From: Solirubrobacter sp963848475
GTDB taxonomy: Bacteria; Actinomycetota; Thermoleophilia; Solirubrobacterales; Solirubrobacteraceae
DNA length: 64,000 nt
Assembly: GCA_963848475.1 (NCBI GenBank)
Contig: CAWKDW010000014.1
Location: 620,001 to 684,000 of the forward strand
Reading direction: 5' to 3'
Positions 9,047 through 18,264 of the stretch are shown piece after piece. The notes below the pieces were generated by a model. The model worked only from the letters and a program-made list of their open reading frames with translations. It was not told where the DNA came from and ran no database searches. The first letter of the stretch is position 1; every line of letters begins with the position of its first letter. Made by a program: the position numbers and the translations under genes.

Positions 9047-9365
9047 CATGGACCTCCAGCCCATCAGCTACCAGGGCCGCACCATGGCGGCCTGCACCGC
9101 ACAGCGCTGGTTCTTCGGCGACGAATTCGCCGCGCGCCCATCCGACGACCCCCTCCCCGTCCTGTCTTCGCCGTGTGCCTCTACGCCGGGCAGATCCTCA
9201 ACGGACACCTCCCCGGCCCCTACTGCCGACGAAGATGCCCGCGCCCACGCCCGCGGCGTGCTCATCCCCGCCGAACTGCTCGAACACCCCGGAGCACGCC
9301 ACACTCGACGTTGATTCCAGCGCTGATTGGTTCGGCGTCCCGGCTGACGAACTGCGGCTCGCTCA
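9047..9365 (+). pseudogene. Decayed gene of unknown function, split over three frames
   Basis: Consecutive coding-like pieces follow each other in different frames: DLQPISYQGRTMAACTAQRW and FFGDEF; then FAVCLYAGQILNGHLPGPYC; then DEDARAHARGVLIPAELLE; then FGVPADELRLAHA. Joined, they read like one soluble protein. At least three frame changes occur within 320 bases. The family is not recognised; the middle part faintly recalls ImmA/IrrE-like regulators, which is a guess. The rest up to 9785 holds no recognisable gene. Confidence 0.5.
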
Positions 9366-9606
9366 CGCGCACTCCTCTCAGCTCGCGCGCGAGAGTTGCC
9401 GGCGTGCCGAGCCGTCGGCGCGGGTGGGGTGCGGATCGCACATGAGGATTGAGGTCGACCGTGGCGATCGTCGGCGCCCAATCGACGTTGAGTCGCGCCG
9501 AACATCCGGCATAACGGCGCGTGCCCGACCAACCGCTACGCACGAGCCGGCGCACGTACGCGCGGGTGATCTCAGGGCAACTGGTCGGCTCGAGGACGTT
9601 ACGAGT

Positions 9607-9640
9607 TTCCACAGGAGCGCATCTTTCGACTCTCGTCGAA
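9607..9640 (-). repeat. Dispersed 34-bp element, copy 1
   Basis: On the minus strand it reads TTCGACGA-GA-GTCGAAAGAT, then GCGCTCCTGTGGAA. It matches 29 of 34 bases with copy 2 at 23503-23536. The first half is an inverted repeat (TTCGAC/GTCGAA). Both copies lie in gene-poor, decayed stretches. Confidence 0.6.
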
Positions 9641-9785
9641 CAACACGCTTGTTCAGCGGAGGACCCGCCGGGGCCAGCGCCGCTTCGATTCGGCTACGCG
9701 AGCGACGGACGTTTAGTCGGGACCTCACGTCGGAGTAGGGCGCAGCGTGTTCACCCATCGTGGCGCAGAGTCGCTGACGAGATGG

Positions 9786-9815
9786 TTCCGCGCATCCGGT
9801 CCGGGATGCGCGGAA
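9786..9815 (-). terminator. Strong hairpin downstream of the P-domain protein
   Basis: TTCCGCGCATCC and GGATGCGCGGAA form a perfect 12-bp stem around a 6-nt loop, 28 bases beyond the stop of the minus-strand gene ending at 9843. It has no U-tract, as is common for terminators in high-GC actinobacteria. Confidence 0.7.
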
Positions 9816-9842
9816 CCCGGGGTTTGCGGCTCGGGGTCGTGG

Positions 9843-12207
9843 CTACAGGTTGATGGTCCAGGTGTCGATGCGGCCGATGTCGGCGGCGGCGGCGTCTTGG
9901 ACGCGCAGCTTCCAGGTGCCGTTGGCGGGCTCGGATGACAGGTTGACGGTGTAGGTCTGGTCGATGTTGTCGGTGCTGCCGCCGGCTCGGTTGTGCAGCA
10001 CGTAGGTGCTGCCGTCGGGGGCGATCGCGGTGACGATCAGGTCACCGATGTACGTGTGCAGGATGTGTACCTCGACGGTGGCGGTGGCCGACGCGTTGCC
10101 CGGGCAGCCCGTGATGGTGATCGGCGATTCCACGGTCGAGAGATCCGCGATCTGCATATCGCTGCCGTTGGTTGCCACGCAACCCGCCGGGCCTGGCGAC
10201 GGCGACGCGCTCGGCGTCGGCGACGGTGACGGGCTGGGCGTCGGGGTCGGGCTGGGGGTCGGTGACGGTGACGGGCTGGGCGTCGAGGTCGGGGTCGGGC
10301 TGGACGTGGGCGTTGGGCTGGGCGCTGTGGCGATCGTGAACGACTGCGTCGCAGGCGATGTGTCGGTCCTGCCGTTACTCGTCGCGCGGACCGTCAGCGT
10401 GTACGGACCGTCGGCCGTCGTCGTGTAGGCCTGGGGTGAGCTGCACGGTGCGTAGCTGCCGGGTCCCGCGGGTCGGTCGAGCTTGCACTCGAACGTCGAG
10501 CTGCCCAACGTGGCGTGGAATCTGAACACGTGCGCCGTGACGCTGGTGACGCCCGTCGGGCCGTCATCGATCCAGGTGTCCGGCGGGGAACCATCGACCA
10601 CGAACAAGCCCGAATGCGCAAACCCCGGGTCGGCATTCCCGGCCGCGTCGATCGCACGCACGAACAGTGCGTACTCGACCCCGCCCGCCAGCGGACCGAG
10701 CGTCAGCGGAGACGAACACGGCTCGAAGTAGCCCGGCACCTCTACCGTGTCAAACCGGCACTCGAACGAACCCGGCTCGTTCGACGAGAACGTGAATGTC
10801 GGCGTGTCGTCAGTCGTCGAGCCCACCGGGCCCGAGTCGATCGACGTCGTCGGTGCGACGGTATCGACCCTGAACGCACGCGTCGCGGGAGTCGTGTCGG
10901 TGCCGCCGGCACTGGTGGCGCGCACCGAGAACGTGTACGAGCCGTTGGCAGTGGTCGTGTACGCGCGCGGCGAGGTGCAGGACGCGTAACTGCCGGCGCC
11001 CGCGGGTGTGTCGAGCTTGCAGGTGAACGTCGAGTTCGCCACCGACGCGGTGAACGCGAACGACGGCACTGTCCCGTTCGTCGGCCCGGACGGGCCGCCC
11101 GTGATCGTGGTGTCCGGCACCGGTGGAGCGGGTGTGGGCGACGGCGTCGCGCGGGCTCGGTGTCGGGCGTCGGGCTCGGCGAGGGTGAGGGCGTCGGGCT
11201 CGGGCGTGGGGGTCGAGCCCGCGCCGAGGTTGATGGTCCAGGAGTCGATGCGGCCGACGTCGGCGGCGGCGGCGTCCTGGACGCGCAGCTTCCAGGTGCC
11301 GTTGGCCGGCTTGGATGACAGGTTGACGGTGTAGGTCTGGTCGATGTTGTCGGTGCTGCCTCCGGCTCGGTTGTGCAGCAGGTAGCTGCTGCCGTCAGGG
11401 GCGATCAGGTTGACGATCAGGTCACCGATGTAGGTGTGCACGATGTGCACCTCGACCGTGGCGGCCGCTGACGCGTTGCCCGGGCAGCCCGCGACGGTGA
11501 TCGGCGACTCCACGGTCGAGAGATCCGCGATCTGCACGTCGGTGCCGTTGGTCACCGCGCACCCCGTCGGGCTCGGCGACGGCGACGGCGTCGGGACTCG
11601 GCGAGGGTGACGGTGACGGCGTCGGGCTCGGGTGTCGGCGACGGTGAGGGCGTCGGGTTCGGCGACGGCGAGGGCGTCGGGCTGGGCGTGGGGGTCGGGC
11701 CCGCGCCGAGGTTGATGGTCCAGGAGTCGATGCGGCCGATGTCGGCGGCGGCGGCGTCTTGGACGCGGAGCTTCCAGGTGCCGTTGGCGCGGCTTGGATG
11801 ACAGGTTGACGGTGTAGGTCTGGTCGATGTTGTCGGTGCTGCCTCCGGCTCGGTTGTGCAGCACGTAGCTGCTGCCGTCGGGGGCGATCAGGGTGACGAT
11901 CAGGTCACCGATGTACGTGTGCACGATGTGCACCTCGACGGTGGCGGTCGGCTGACGCGTTGCCCGGGCAGCCCGTGATGGTGATCGGCGATTCCACGGT
12001 CGAGAGATCCGCGATCTGCACGTCGGTGCCGTTGGTCACCGCGCAACCCGCCGGGCTCGGCGCCACCGCCGGGAACGCGCGGGAGACGCCATCAAGCGCG
12101 AGCGCAGCCGTCGCGTTGCTCGGTCGCGGGCTAGCACCCGAGGCCAGGGTCGGCGCAGCACCGGCGGCGATCGCAGCGCAGGCCAGCACCAGCAGGTACC
12201 TCTTCAT
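9843..12207 (-). pseudogene. Secreted P-domain / Ig-like repeat surface protein, frameshifted
   Basis: Starts at ATG 12207 with a signal peptide (MKRYLLVLACAAIAAGA). Three near-identical modules of about 90 residues follow (VESPITITGCPGNAS... HIVHTYIGDLIV... GRIDTWTINL), matching the proprotein-convertase P (Homo B) beta-sandwich. Two of them flank three bacterial Ig-like repeats (SFAFTAS..STFTCKLD...SYTFSVRATS), all joined by Pro-Thr-Ser/Glu linkers. Comparing the three module copies shows single extra bases near 11945 and 11793 and further shifts in the linkers near 11590-11635 and 11150. No catalytic domain is seen, so it is probably an adhesive or structural exoprotein. Recombination or polymerase slippage between the repeats may cause some of the shifts. 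Confidence 0.75.
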
Positions 12208-12358
12208 GTCCCTGCCCCCGATACGGGTAGTCCAGGTACGAGCAAAGCGTGGTCCCGCGACGAGGATGCGCATGAACCCTCCTTGAGTAGAAGGTGAGCA
12301 CCACTCTCGCCGCAAGTCGGGCGCTCTCGCGCCGGTGGATCCCCTAGTCGCTTAGCCG

Positions 12359-12451
12359 CTCACGCGTGCGCTGTTGAGCTCCCCCGCCGCACCCTCTGAG
12401 AAGGTCGGAGGAGGCGGCCCGCGAGACGACGCGTGCCCCTCTACGCCCTAG
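12359..12451 (+). pseudogene. Relic of the 3' end of a third LAL regulator gene
   Basis: Bases 12359-12388 read LTRALLSSPA in frame and match 26 of 30 bases of the last codons of LAL2 (stop at 21017-21019). After a 51-base in-frame insertion the match resumes (CTACGCnCTAGGG), with TAG at 12449-12451 in the same position as the LAL2 stop. The rest of the gene is absent. A LAL gene therefore once sat directly upstream of the secreted hydrolase at 12662. Bases 12208-12358 and 12469-12661 hold only the divergent upstream regions. Confidence 0.6.
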
Positions 12452-12468
12452 GGATTTGCCCGGCGCGA
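12441..12468 (+). repeat. LAL-terminus/downstream element, copy A
   Basis: 26 of 28 bases match 21009-21036. The core is CTAGGGATTTnCCCGGCGC, containing the TAG stop of the LAL frame and a short inverted repeat (GGG-ATTTG-CCC). It lies about 195 bases upstream of a secreted hydrolase gene. Confidence 0.7.
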
Positions 12469-12661
12469 AGAATGTGTGCAGTCGGAGAGACTCGCCCACA
12501 TCGTCGGAGCCCCCCGGGTGCTGACATGGCCTACGACGGCATCAGCGAAGCTCCCGCACCACGAGAACACGCACGCGGGCCGTGCTTCGCACCGTAGCCC
12601 GTGCGCGCGGCGCTGGCTTCAGCAAGACGCTCACGTACATCCCTCCATTTCGAGGCCTCAC

Positions 12662-14313
12662 ATGCTCCGAACGCTTCTCGCCGTCAGCGCGGCGTTGCTG
12701 CTCGCTCCCGCGAGCGCCTCCGCCGCGTTTCGAGTCGGTCACACGGTCAAGCGCATCACCGTTCCCGGCACGCTCCCGCAGGAGGTGCGGGCGGTCGATG
12801 TCCACCTGTGGTACCCGGCCGACGCCGCCTCTTTCGCGCAGGCCGCGACGACCGTCTATCGCTCCGCGCTGTACGGGGACACGCGCATCCCGGCGGGTGG
12901 AAGCCGCTGTCCTGGAGCGTCGATGCCAAGATCGCGCGTGAGGCCGCGATCGCCCAGCAGGGTAAGCCGTACCCGGTGATCGTGTTCTCGTCGGGCAATC
13001 AGAACGACCCGATCGACTACGGGCACACGCTGGAGCTGATCGCCGCCGCCGGGTTCGTCGTGGCCGCTCCGTATCACGCGAACAACTCCGCCGATGACGT
13101 GCGGATCGACTTCATCAACCAGCAGGCCGGGACGCGGTTGATCCCCTGCAACGACGGCCTGCCGCCGCGGGCGACGTTCGGTCCCGGCGACTGCTCGAAG
13201 ACCAACGTGCCGAACAGCATCGCCGACCGCGTCCGCGACACCTCGTACGTGCTGGACGCGCTGCCGGGGTGGCTCGGGAGCCGCGTCGATGTCGCGCAAG
13301 TCGGCGTCTTCGGGCATTCACGAGGCACCCTCACCGCGCTCACCGCCGCGGGCGGGAGCACGGTGTGGGGCGTCGCACCCGAGCCGCGCGTGCAGGCGAT
13401 CATGGGCGTGTCGATCGGCGTGCAGGCGCTCGCCAGCCAGGTCTCGCTCGCGAACGTCAAGGTGCCGACGCTGCTCGTCGCCGGCGCACTCGACGCGACG
13501 TCCCCGCCGTCGGTGAGCAAGTACGCCTACGACAACATCTCGAGCGTCGACAAGCGCTACGTCGAGATCCCGAACGCGCACCACCGGACGTTCGACTCGA
13601 CCTATTGCGACCAGGCGCAGTCGTCGGGGGCGATCGCCACCGCCGACCCGACCCGCAGGGTCGACAAGCACACGTTCGACCTCATGGCGACCCATCCCAC
13701 TTCGGGACGGACCCAGGACTACTGCCCGTACTCCGCGTTCACGAGCCCGACCGACGTCACCGGACTGCTGTTCGCGGCCAACGGCTTCGCGGTCACCCCG
13801 ACCAACGTCCCGACGACGGGCCTGACCGTCGACACCGTCAAGCAGCAGGTCGCGGACATGGCCATGGAGTTCTTCGCCGCGAAGCTCGCGCGCGCCGCCG
13901 GCGGCGGCGTCAGCGTCAGCGTGCCCGCGACGCTGTCGCTCACGCTCGGCCCGGCGGCGTCGTTCGGCGCGTTCACGCCCGGCGTCGACCGCAGCTACGA
14001 CGCGAGCACGACCGCGAACGTGATCTCCACCGCCGGCGACGCCGCGCTCTCGGTGACCGATCCCAGCGGGATCGCCACCGGCCGGCTCGTCAACGGGGCG
14101 TTCGCGCTCGCCGAGCCGCTCCAGGTCCGGGCCAACAGCGCCGCGTTCGCGCCGCTGAGCACCGCGCCGCTCTCGTTGCTCAGCTACAACGCCCCGATCA
14201 GCAACGGCGCCGTCACGCTCGGCTTGCGCCAGCACATCGGAGCCAACGAAGCGGTCAGAACCGGTGCGTACGGCAAGACGCTGACGTTCACGCTCTCGAC
14301 GACCAGCCCCTAG
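12662..14313 (+). pseudogene. Secreted dienelactone-hydrolase/PAF-acetylhydrolase-like enzyme with C-terminal beta module (one frameshift)
   Basis: ATG 12662 follows GAGG at a six-base gap and opens a signal peptide (MLRTLLAVSAALLLAPASASA). The N-terminal strand (ITVPGTLPQEVRAVDVHLWY) continues after a one-base loss near 12898 with WKPLSWSVDAK. The triad is visible: GHSRG (Ser), AGALDATSPP (Asp) and PNAHHRTF (His). The last 135 residues are a separate module (VPATLSLTLG... TGRLVNGAFALAEPLQ... TLTFTLSTTSP) also found in the metallophosphoesterase at 25869 and in the remnant at 21123. It is exported and probably acts on extracellular esters. With one base restored the protein is about 550 aa and looks functional. 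Confidence 0.78.
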
Positions 14314-14339
14314 CTCGGATCGTTCATCAAACAGCCGCA

Positions 14340-14356
14340 GCCCCGGTTTCCGGGGC
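14340..14356 (+). terminator. Hairpin after the secreted hydrolase
   Basis: GCCCCGG-TTT-CCGGGGC, a perfect 7-bp stem with a 3-nt loop, 27 bases after the stop. From here to 14716 no gene can be supported. Confidence 0.6.
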
Positions 14357-14716
14357 CGCTTGACTGTCCGCCTGAGCAGGCATTCTGCGGGTTGCTGAAG
14401 CACGCAGGCCAGTCTCTGGAGGAGAGAGCTCAACAGCGGCAAAGCCAGCGTGCAGGCCAACGTCGCGGGAATGTGTGGACAATTGCCCTTCTGAACCGGG
14501 GCCGTTCGCCACCTCGCCGCCTGACGGAGTCCTTCTCGGCGCATGGCGGGGGGCTCTTGATGCCAAGGTTTGCGCTCAGACGCTGCTGCCGTCGAGCGAC
14601 AGCGCGACGAGGCCCACGCGGCGACGGTGAAGTTTCTCGAGAGGTGCCATCGCCGTGGAATACCAGTGAGTAGCGCATTAACAGAGGTCTGGAGCGACCG
14701 AACCTGGGCGCCGGGG

Positions 14717-14746
14717 TTGTCTGCGAGGGTCCTGACCGGTTAGGTT
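14717..14746 (+). promoter_or_regulatory. Promoter of LAL1 (near-leaderless)
   Basis: TTGTCT (14717-14722), an 18-base spacer and TAGGTT (14741-14746), a TANNNT-type -10. The same geometry occurs before LAL2. The GTG start is 10 bases after the -10 box, so the transcript would begin about 3 bases before the start codon. No Shine-Dalgarno is present. Confidence 0.65.
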
Positions 14747-14755
14747 CGGCGTTCC

Positions 14756-17512
14756 GTGAGTCGTGAGAACGAGATTCGCTGGCTGACGGATCTATTGGAT
14801 GCGGTACGGGCGGGCCGGAGCCGGTCGCTGGTTGTCGTTGGCCCTGCGGGAATCGGGAAGAGTTGGCTGTGCCGGCAGGCGTCGGTGCTGGCTGAGGGGT
14901 TCACGGTCGCGAGAACCCGGGGCCTGGAGTCCGAGTCGCATCTGGGCTACGGGGGTTTGTTCGATGTGCTCTCTCCGTTGCTGGAGGGGCGTCTGGAGCG
15001 ACTGCTGGTAGCTCGCGGAGACGCGTTGCGAGGCGCGCTGCAGATCGCGCCGAGCCACGGCGTGGATCCCTTCGCGGTCGCGGTGGCGACGTTGGATCTG
15101 CTGGCGATGGCGGCGGAGGATACGCCGGTGCTGGTTATCGTCGACGACGCGCCGTGGGTCGACGCCGCCAGCCTTGAGGCGCTGCGATTCGCGGCCCGGC
15201 GGCTAGACGTCGATCGTGTCGGATTCCTGTTTGCGACTCGGAGTGAGTTGGCGGCGCCGCTGCTCGAGGGCGGGCTCGAATTATTGACGGTCGGTGGCTT
15301 AGACACCGCCGAGGCGGTGGGGCTGGTCAACGAGTTCGCCCTCGCCGCCGTCGAGGAGCCGGTGGCCAGGGCGCTCGCTGCGACGGGCGGCGGGCATCCG
15401 CTGTGGCTGCGGGAGGCGGCGCGCGAGCTGTCGGCAGAGCAGAGGGCCGGGGCGGAGCCGCTGACCGAGCGATTCCGCGAGCCGACGAGCGTGCAGGCGG
15501 CGTTCGTGCAGCGTGCGCTAGGTCTTTCGGTGCTGGCGCGCTCTGCCCTGGTGGTCCTCAGCGCCGATGAGCAGGCACCGGCGCCGGTCATGCACAGGGC
15601 GCTAGCGGATCTGGGGATCGACGGCGACGCGATCCAGGCCGGCATCGACTGTGGGCTGGCGCATCTCGAGGCGGGCCGGCCTCGGTTCTCGCATCCGCTC
15701 GCGCAGGCCGCCGCGCTCGACGTCGCCACGCCCGCGCAGCGCCGGTTGGCTCACGAGGCGCTGGCGCGAGCCTGGGGCGAGGCGGGCGAGGCCGAGCGAG
15801 CGGCCTGGCATCTCGCCGAGGCCGGCGACGGTCCGGACGCGCATGTCTGCTCCGTGCTCTCGCGCGTCGCCCGAGCCGCTCGCGCACGGGGCGCGCCGGC
15901 TGCGGCGGCCGCGGCATGGCAGCGGGCGATCGAGGCGGCGCCCGACGCCAATCAGATGCTGGGGCTGCGTCTGGAGCGGGCGCGCGACCTCGCTCAGGCG
16001 GGGCGGGGCTCCGAGGCGCTGGTCGAGCTCGACGAGATCCTGGACCGCGGCGATTCCGCCGAATTGCGCGCGGACGCCGAGATCCTGCAAGGTGAAACGC
16101 TGATCTCGCAGGGTCGTCTCGCGCAGGCCGCACGGGGCCTGAGCGCCGCTGCTGACCGGATCCGGGACCGCGATCCGGCGCGGGCGGCGGTGATGTTGTG
16201 CGGGGCGGCGTTCGTCCAGGCGAGCCAGGCTGAGCTGGTGGCGGCCGTGGCGACAGCCGAGGCGGCCGTGGTGCTTGCGGGACCGCTCGGCGGTTCCTCC
16301 TCGGCGGCGGCCGAGTCGACACTCGGGTGGGTCCTCATCGCGGCCGGGGAGGGCGCCCGCGGCTATCCGCTGCTGCTGAGACACGCCCCGCGTGATGACG
16401 CATCAGGGCGAACGCCGGAGGGCCTGCGGGTGTCCGCCCAGCTCGGTCTGTTCGCCTGCTGGATGGAGGATTACGACACGGCTCGACGCGAGACCGAGCG
16501 TGCCGTCGGGGGCGCGCGCGATGGTGGTTTCGTCAGCAACCTGCCGCTCGCGCTGAGCGCGCTGGGCGAGCTCGAATTCCGGGTCGGCGACTGGATCGCC
16601 GCGCGGGCCCACGCCGAAGAGGCTGTCCGGCTCGCCGAAGCCGCGGACCAGTTCCTGCACTACGGGCACACCTTGTTGTTGCTGCTCAGTGCCGTGACCG
16701 GAGATGCGGACCGTCTACTCGGATATGCCGAGCTGGTGTCGACGATCGCCGCTCGTAGTGGAAGCCTGACACTGGCGATGCACGCTCACGCCGGCGGCGG
16801 ACTATTTGAGCTCGGCCTCGACCGACCGGAGGCCGCGATCGCCCATTTGTCGCGCGCCCGCGAGATCGCGGAGCACGGCGGCGTAAACGAGCCCAACTAC
16901 GTGCAGTGGATGCCCGACCTGGTCGAGAGCCAGATCCGCGCCGGGCTGGAGCGCGAAGCGCGCATCACGCTGACTGAGTTCGAGGCCCAGGCACAGCGAA
17001 CGGGTCGTCCCTGGGCGCTTGCCTCCGCCGCGCGCTACCGCGGACTGCTCGCCTCGTCACAGACGGTCGACGCGATCTTTGCTGAGGCGCACCGGCTCGT
17101 CTGCGTGCTGCCCTCGCCGTTCGAGCGCGCGCGGACGGAGTTGTGTTGGGGCGAGCGTCTGCGACGCGACGGCCGGCGTGTCGATGCGCGCCGACATCTG
17201 CACGCGGCGCACCAGAGCTTCGAGGCGCTCGGCGCGGCGCCGTGGGCCGAGAAGGCCGCGCGCGAGTTGCGCTTCAGCGGCGGTCGCGCCCGACGCGGAC
17301 AGCGCGCCCGCAGCGACGAGTTAACCGCCCAACAACTGCAGATCGCGACCATGGTCGCCGAGGGCCGAACGAACAAGAGCATCGCCAACTCGCTCTTTCT
17401 CAGCCCCAGGACGATCGAGTTTCACCTCGGCCACGTCTACCGCAAGCTCGACGTCAACAACCGCACCCAGCTCACGCGCGCGCTCTTGAGCGCGTCGGTC
17501 CCTGCTCCTTGA
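14756..17512 (+). CDS. LAL-type LuxR-family ATPase transcriptional regulator (LAL1)
   Basis: 918 aa from GTG 14756. It begins at the usual N-terminus (ENEIRWL), with Walker A GPAGIGKSW at residues 29-37 and Walker B VLVIVDDAPWVD near 125, then an arginine-rich sensor/lid region. A long TPR-like repeat domain follows, and a LuxR helix-turn-helix (LTAQQLQIATMVAEGRTNKS... YRKLDVNNRTQ, about 856-900). It is a STAND-like ATP-dependent activator. A close paralogue lies 0.75 kb downstream with the same promoter geometry; the neighbours are secreted hydrolases, which suggests control of exoenzymes. The signal is unknown. Confidence 0.92.
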   Translation: MSRENEIRWLTDLLDAVRAGRSRSLVVVGPAGIGKSWLCRQASVLAEGFTVARTRGLESESHLGYGGLFDVLSPLLEGRLERLLVARGDALRGALQIAPSHGVDPFAVAVATLDLLAMAAEDTPVLVIVDDAPWVDAASLEALRFAARRLDVDRVGFLFATRSELAAPLLEGGLELLTVGGLDTAEAVGLVNEFALAAVEEPVARALAATGGGHPLWLREAARELSAEQRAGAEPLTERFREPTSVQAAFVQRALGLSVLARSALVVLSADEQAPAPVMHRALADLGIDGDAIQAGIDCGLAHLEAGRPRFSHPLAQAAALDVATPAQRRLAHEALARAWGEAGEAERAAWHLAEAGDGPDAHVCSVLSRVARAARARGAPAAAAAAWQRAIEAAPDANQMLGLRLERARDLAQAGRGSEALVELDEILDRGDSAELRADAEILQGETLISQGRLAQAARGLSAAADRIRDRDPARAAVMLCGAAFVQASQAELVAAVATAEAAVVLAGPLGGSSSAAAESTLGWVLIAAGEGARGYPLLLRHAPRDDASGRTPEGLRVSAQLGLFACWMEDYDTARRETERAVGGARDGGFVSNLPLALSALGELEFRVGDWIAARAHAEEAVRLAEAADQFLHYGHTLLLLLSAVTGDADRLLGYAELVSTIAARSGSLTLAMHAHAGGGLFELGLDRPEAAIAHLSRAREIAEHGGVNEPNYVQWMPDLVESQIRAGLEREARITLTEFEAQAQRTGRPWALASAARYRGLLASSQTVDAIFAEAHRLVCVLPSPFERARTELCWGERLRRDGRRVDARRHLHAAHQSFEALGAAPWAEKAARELRFSGGRARRGQRARSDELTAQQLQIATMVAEGRTNKSIANSLFLSPRTIEFHLGHVYRKLDVNNRTQLTRALLSASVPAP

Positions 17513-17526
17513 GCCCCCGCTAGACG

Positions 17527-17842
17527 TGCGTTGGTTTGCGTCTGTGATTTCACGCGGCTGCGTTGCTGGGACGGCGTCCTGTACTTCGCGTTCGTCATCG
17601 ACGTGTTCGCACGTCGCGTGGTCGGCTGGCAGCTCGCCACCCATGCGAGCACGCGCGTCATCGACGCCCTGCGGATGGCCCTGAGCCAACGCCGGGCGGG
17701 CGCCGACGTCGTGCTCATCGTTCACAGCGACGCCGGAAGCCAGTACACGTCCTACGACCACACCCAGGTTCTCGACGATCACGACGTGCTTCAGACGATC
17801 GGGACCGTCGGCGACGCGCTGGACAAGGCGTTGGTTTCATAG
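17527..17842 (+). mobile_element. IS3-family transposase (OrfB) remnant
   Basis: The core integrase segment is readable: VCDFTRLRCWDGVLYFAF with the first catalytic Asp, VIDVFARRVVGWQLATHAST, and HSDAGSQYTSYDHTQVL with the second Asp. It ends at VGDALDKALVS, where intact copies continue to the catalytic Glu (DNALAES). The N-terminal half and the C-terminus are missing, and no terminal repeats are visible. It starts only about 15 bases after the LAL1 stop, between the two LAL paralogues. Confidence 0.8.
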
Positions 17843-18225
17843 TGCACCTCGTCGGGATGGTGGCGTGAGTTCTCGAGGAGATCCTGGCGGGCGCTCTCTC
17901 GGACCGGACCCCTCGCCGCTTAGGGATCTCGACCCGGCTGGCGGCCGGACACTCGCTCGTCGCGCTCCTGAGTTGAGGCACGACCGGAAGTGCCCATCTT
18001 CGACGAGATAACGAACTTCGTCGTCGACAAACATCCCTTTCAGCGCCGACCGCGGTCGACGTCGACGTCGTCGGCTGTAACTGCCGACGCAGGATGAGCC
18101 GTCGGACGCCCTGAGGTCCCGTTGGTGAACGGGAGGTCACGTCGGAGTTCCTCTTCAATCCGTGCTTGCTGCGGTGACGAGGGCGAGTGCGGAGCCTTCT
18201 CGTCAAGCGTCAGTGGTCGCCGGGC
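17843..18225. other. Gene-free stretch between IS3 remnant and LAL2
   Basis: No supported gene. A short open stretch (VLEEILAGALSDRTPRR near 17870) looks coding-like but has no start and no recognisable family. Probably debris from the insertion event plus the upstream region of LAL2. Confidence 0.4.
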
Positions 18226-18255
18226 TTGCGTCGGCAGGTCCCGGCCGTTTAGGTT
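18226..18255 (+). promoter_or_regulatory. Promoter of LAL2
   Basis: TTGCGT (18226-18231), 18 bases, TAGGTT (18250-18255), then GTG ten bases later. The bases TTTAGGTTCGGCG are nearly shared with the LAL1 promoter, and the -35/-10/start spacing is identical. Confidence 0.65.
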
Positions 18256-18264
18256 CGGCGCAGC

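Noticed and set aside
8944..9738. 264-codon frame after the methyltransferase
   Set aside because: Pro/Ser/Arg-rich chance frame; the coding-like pieces in this region are split over three frames and are annotated as a remnant.
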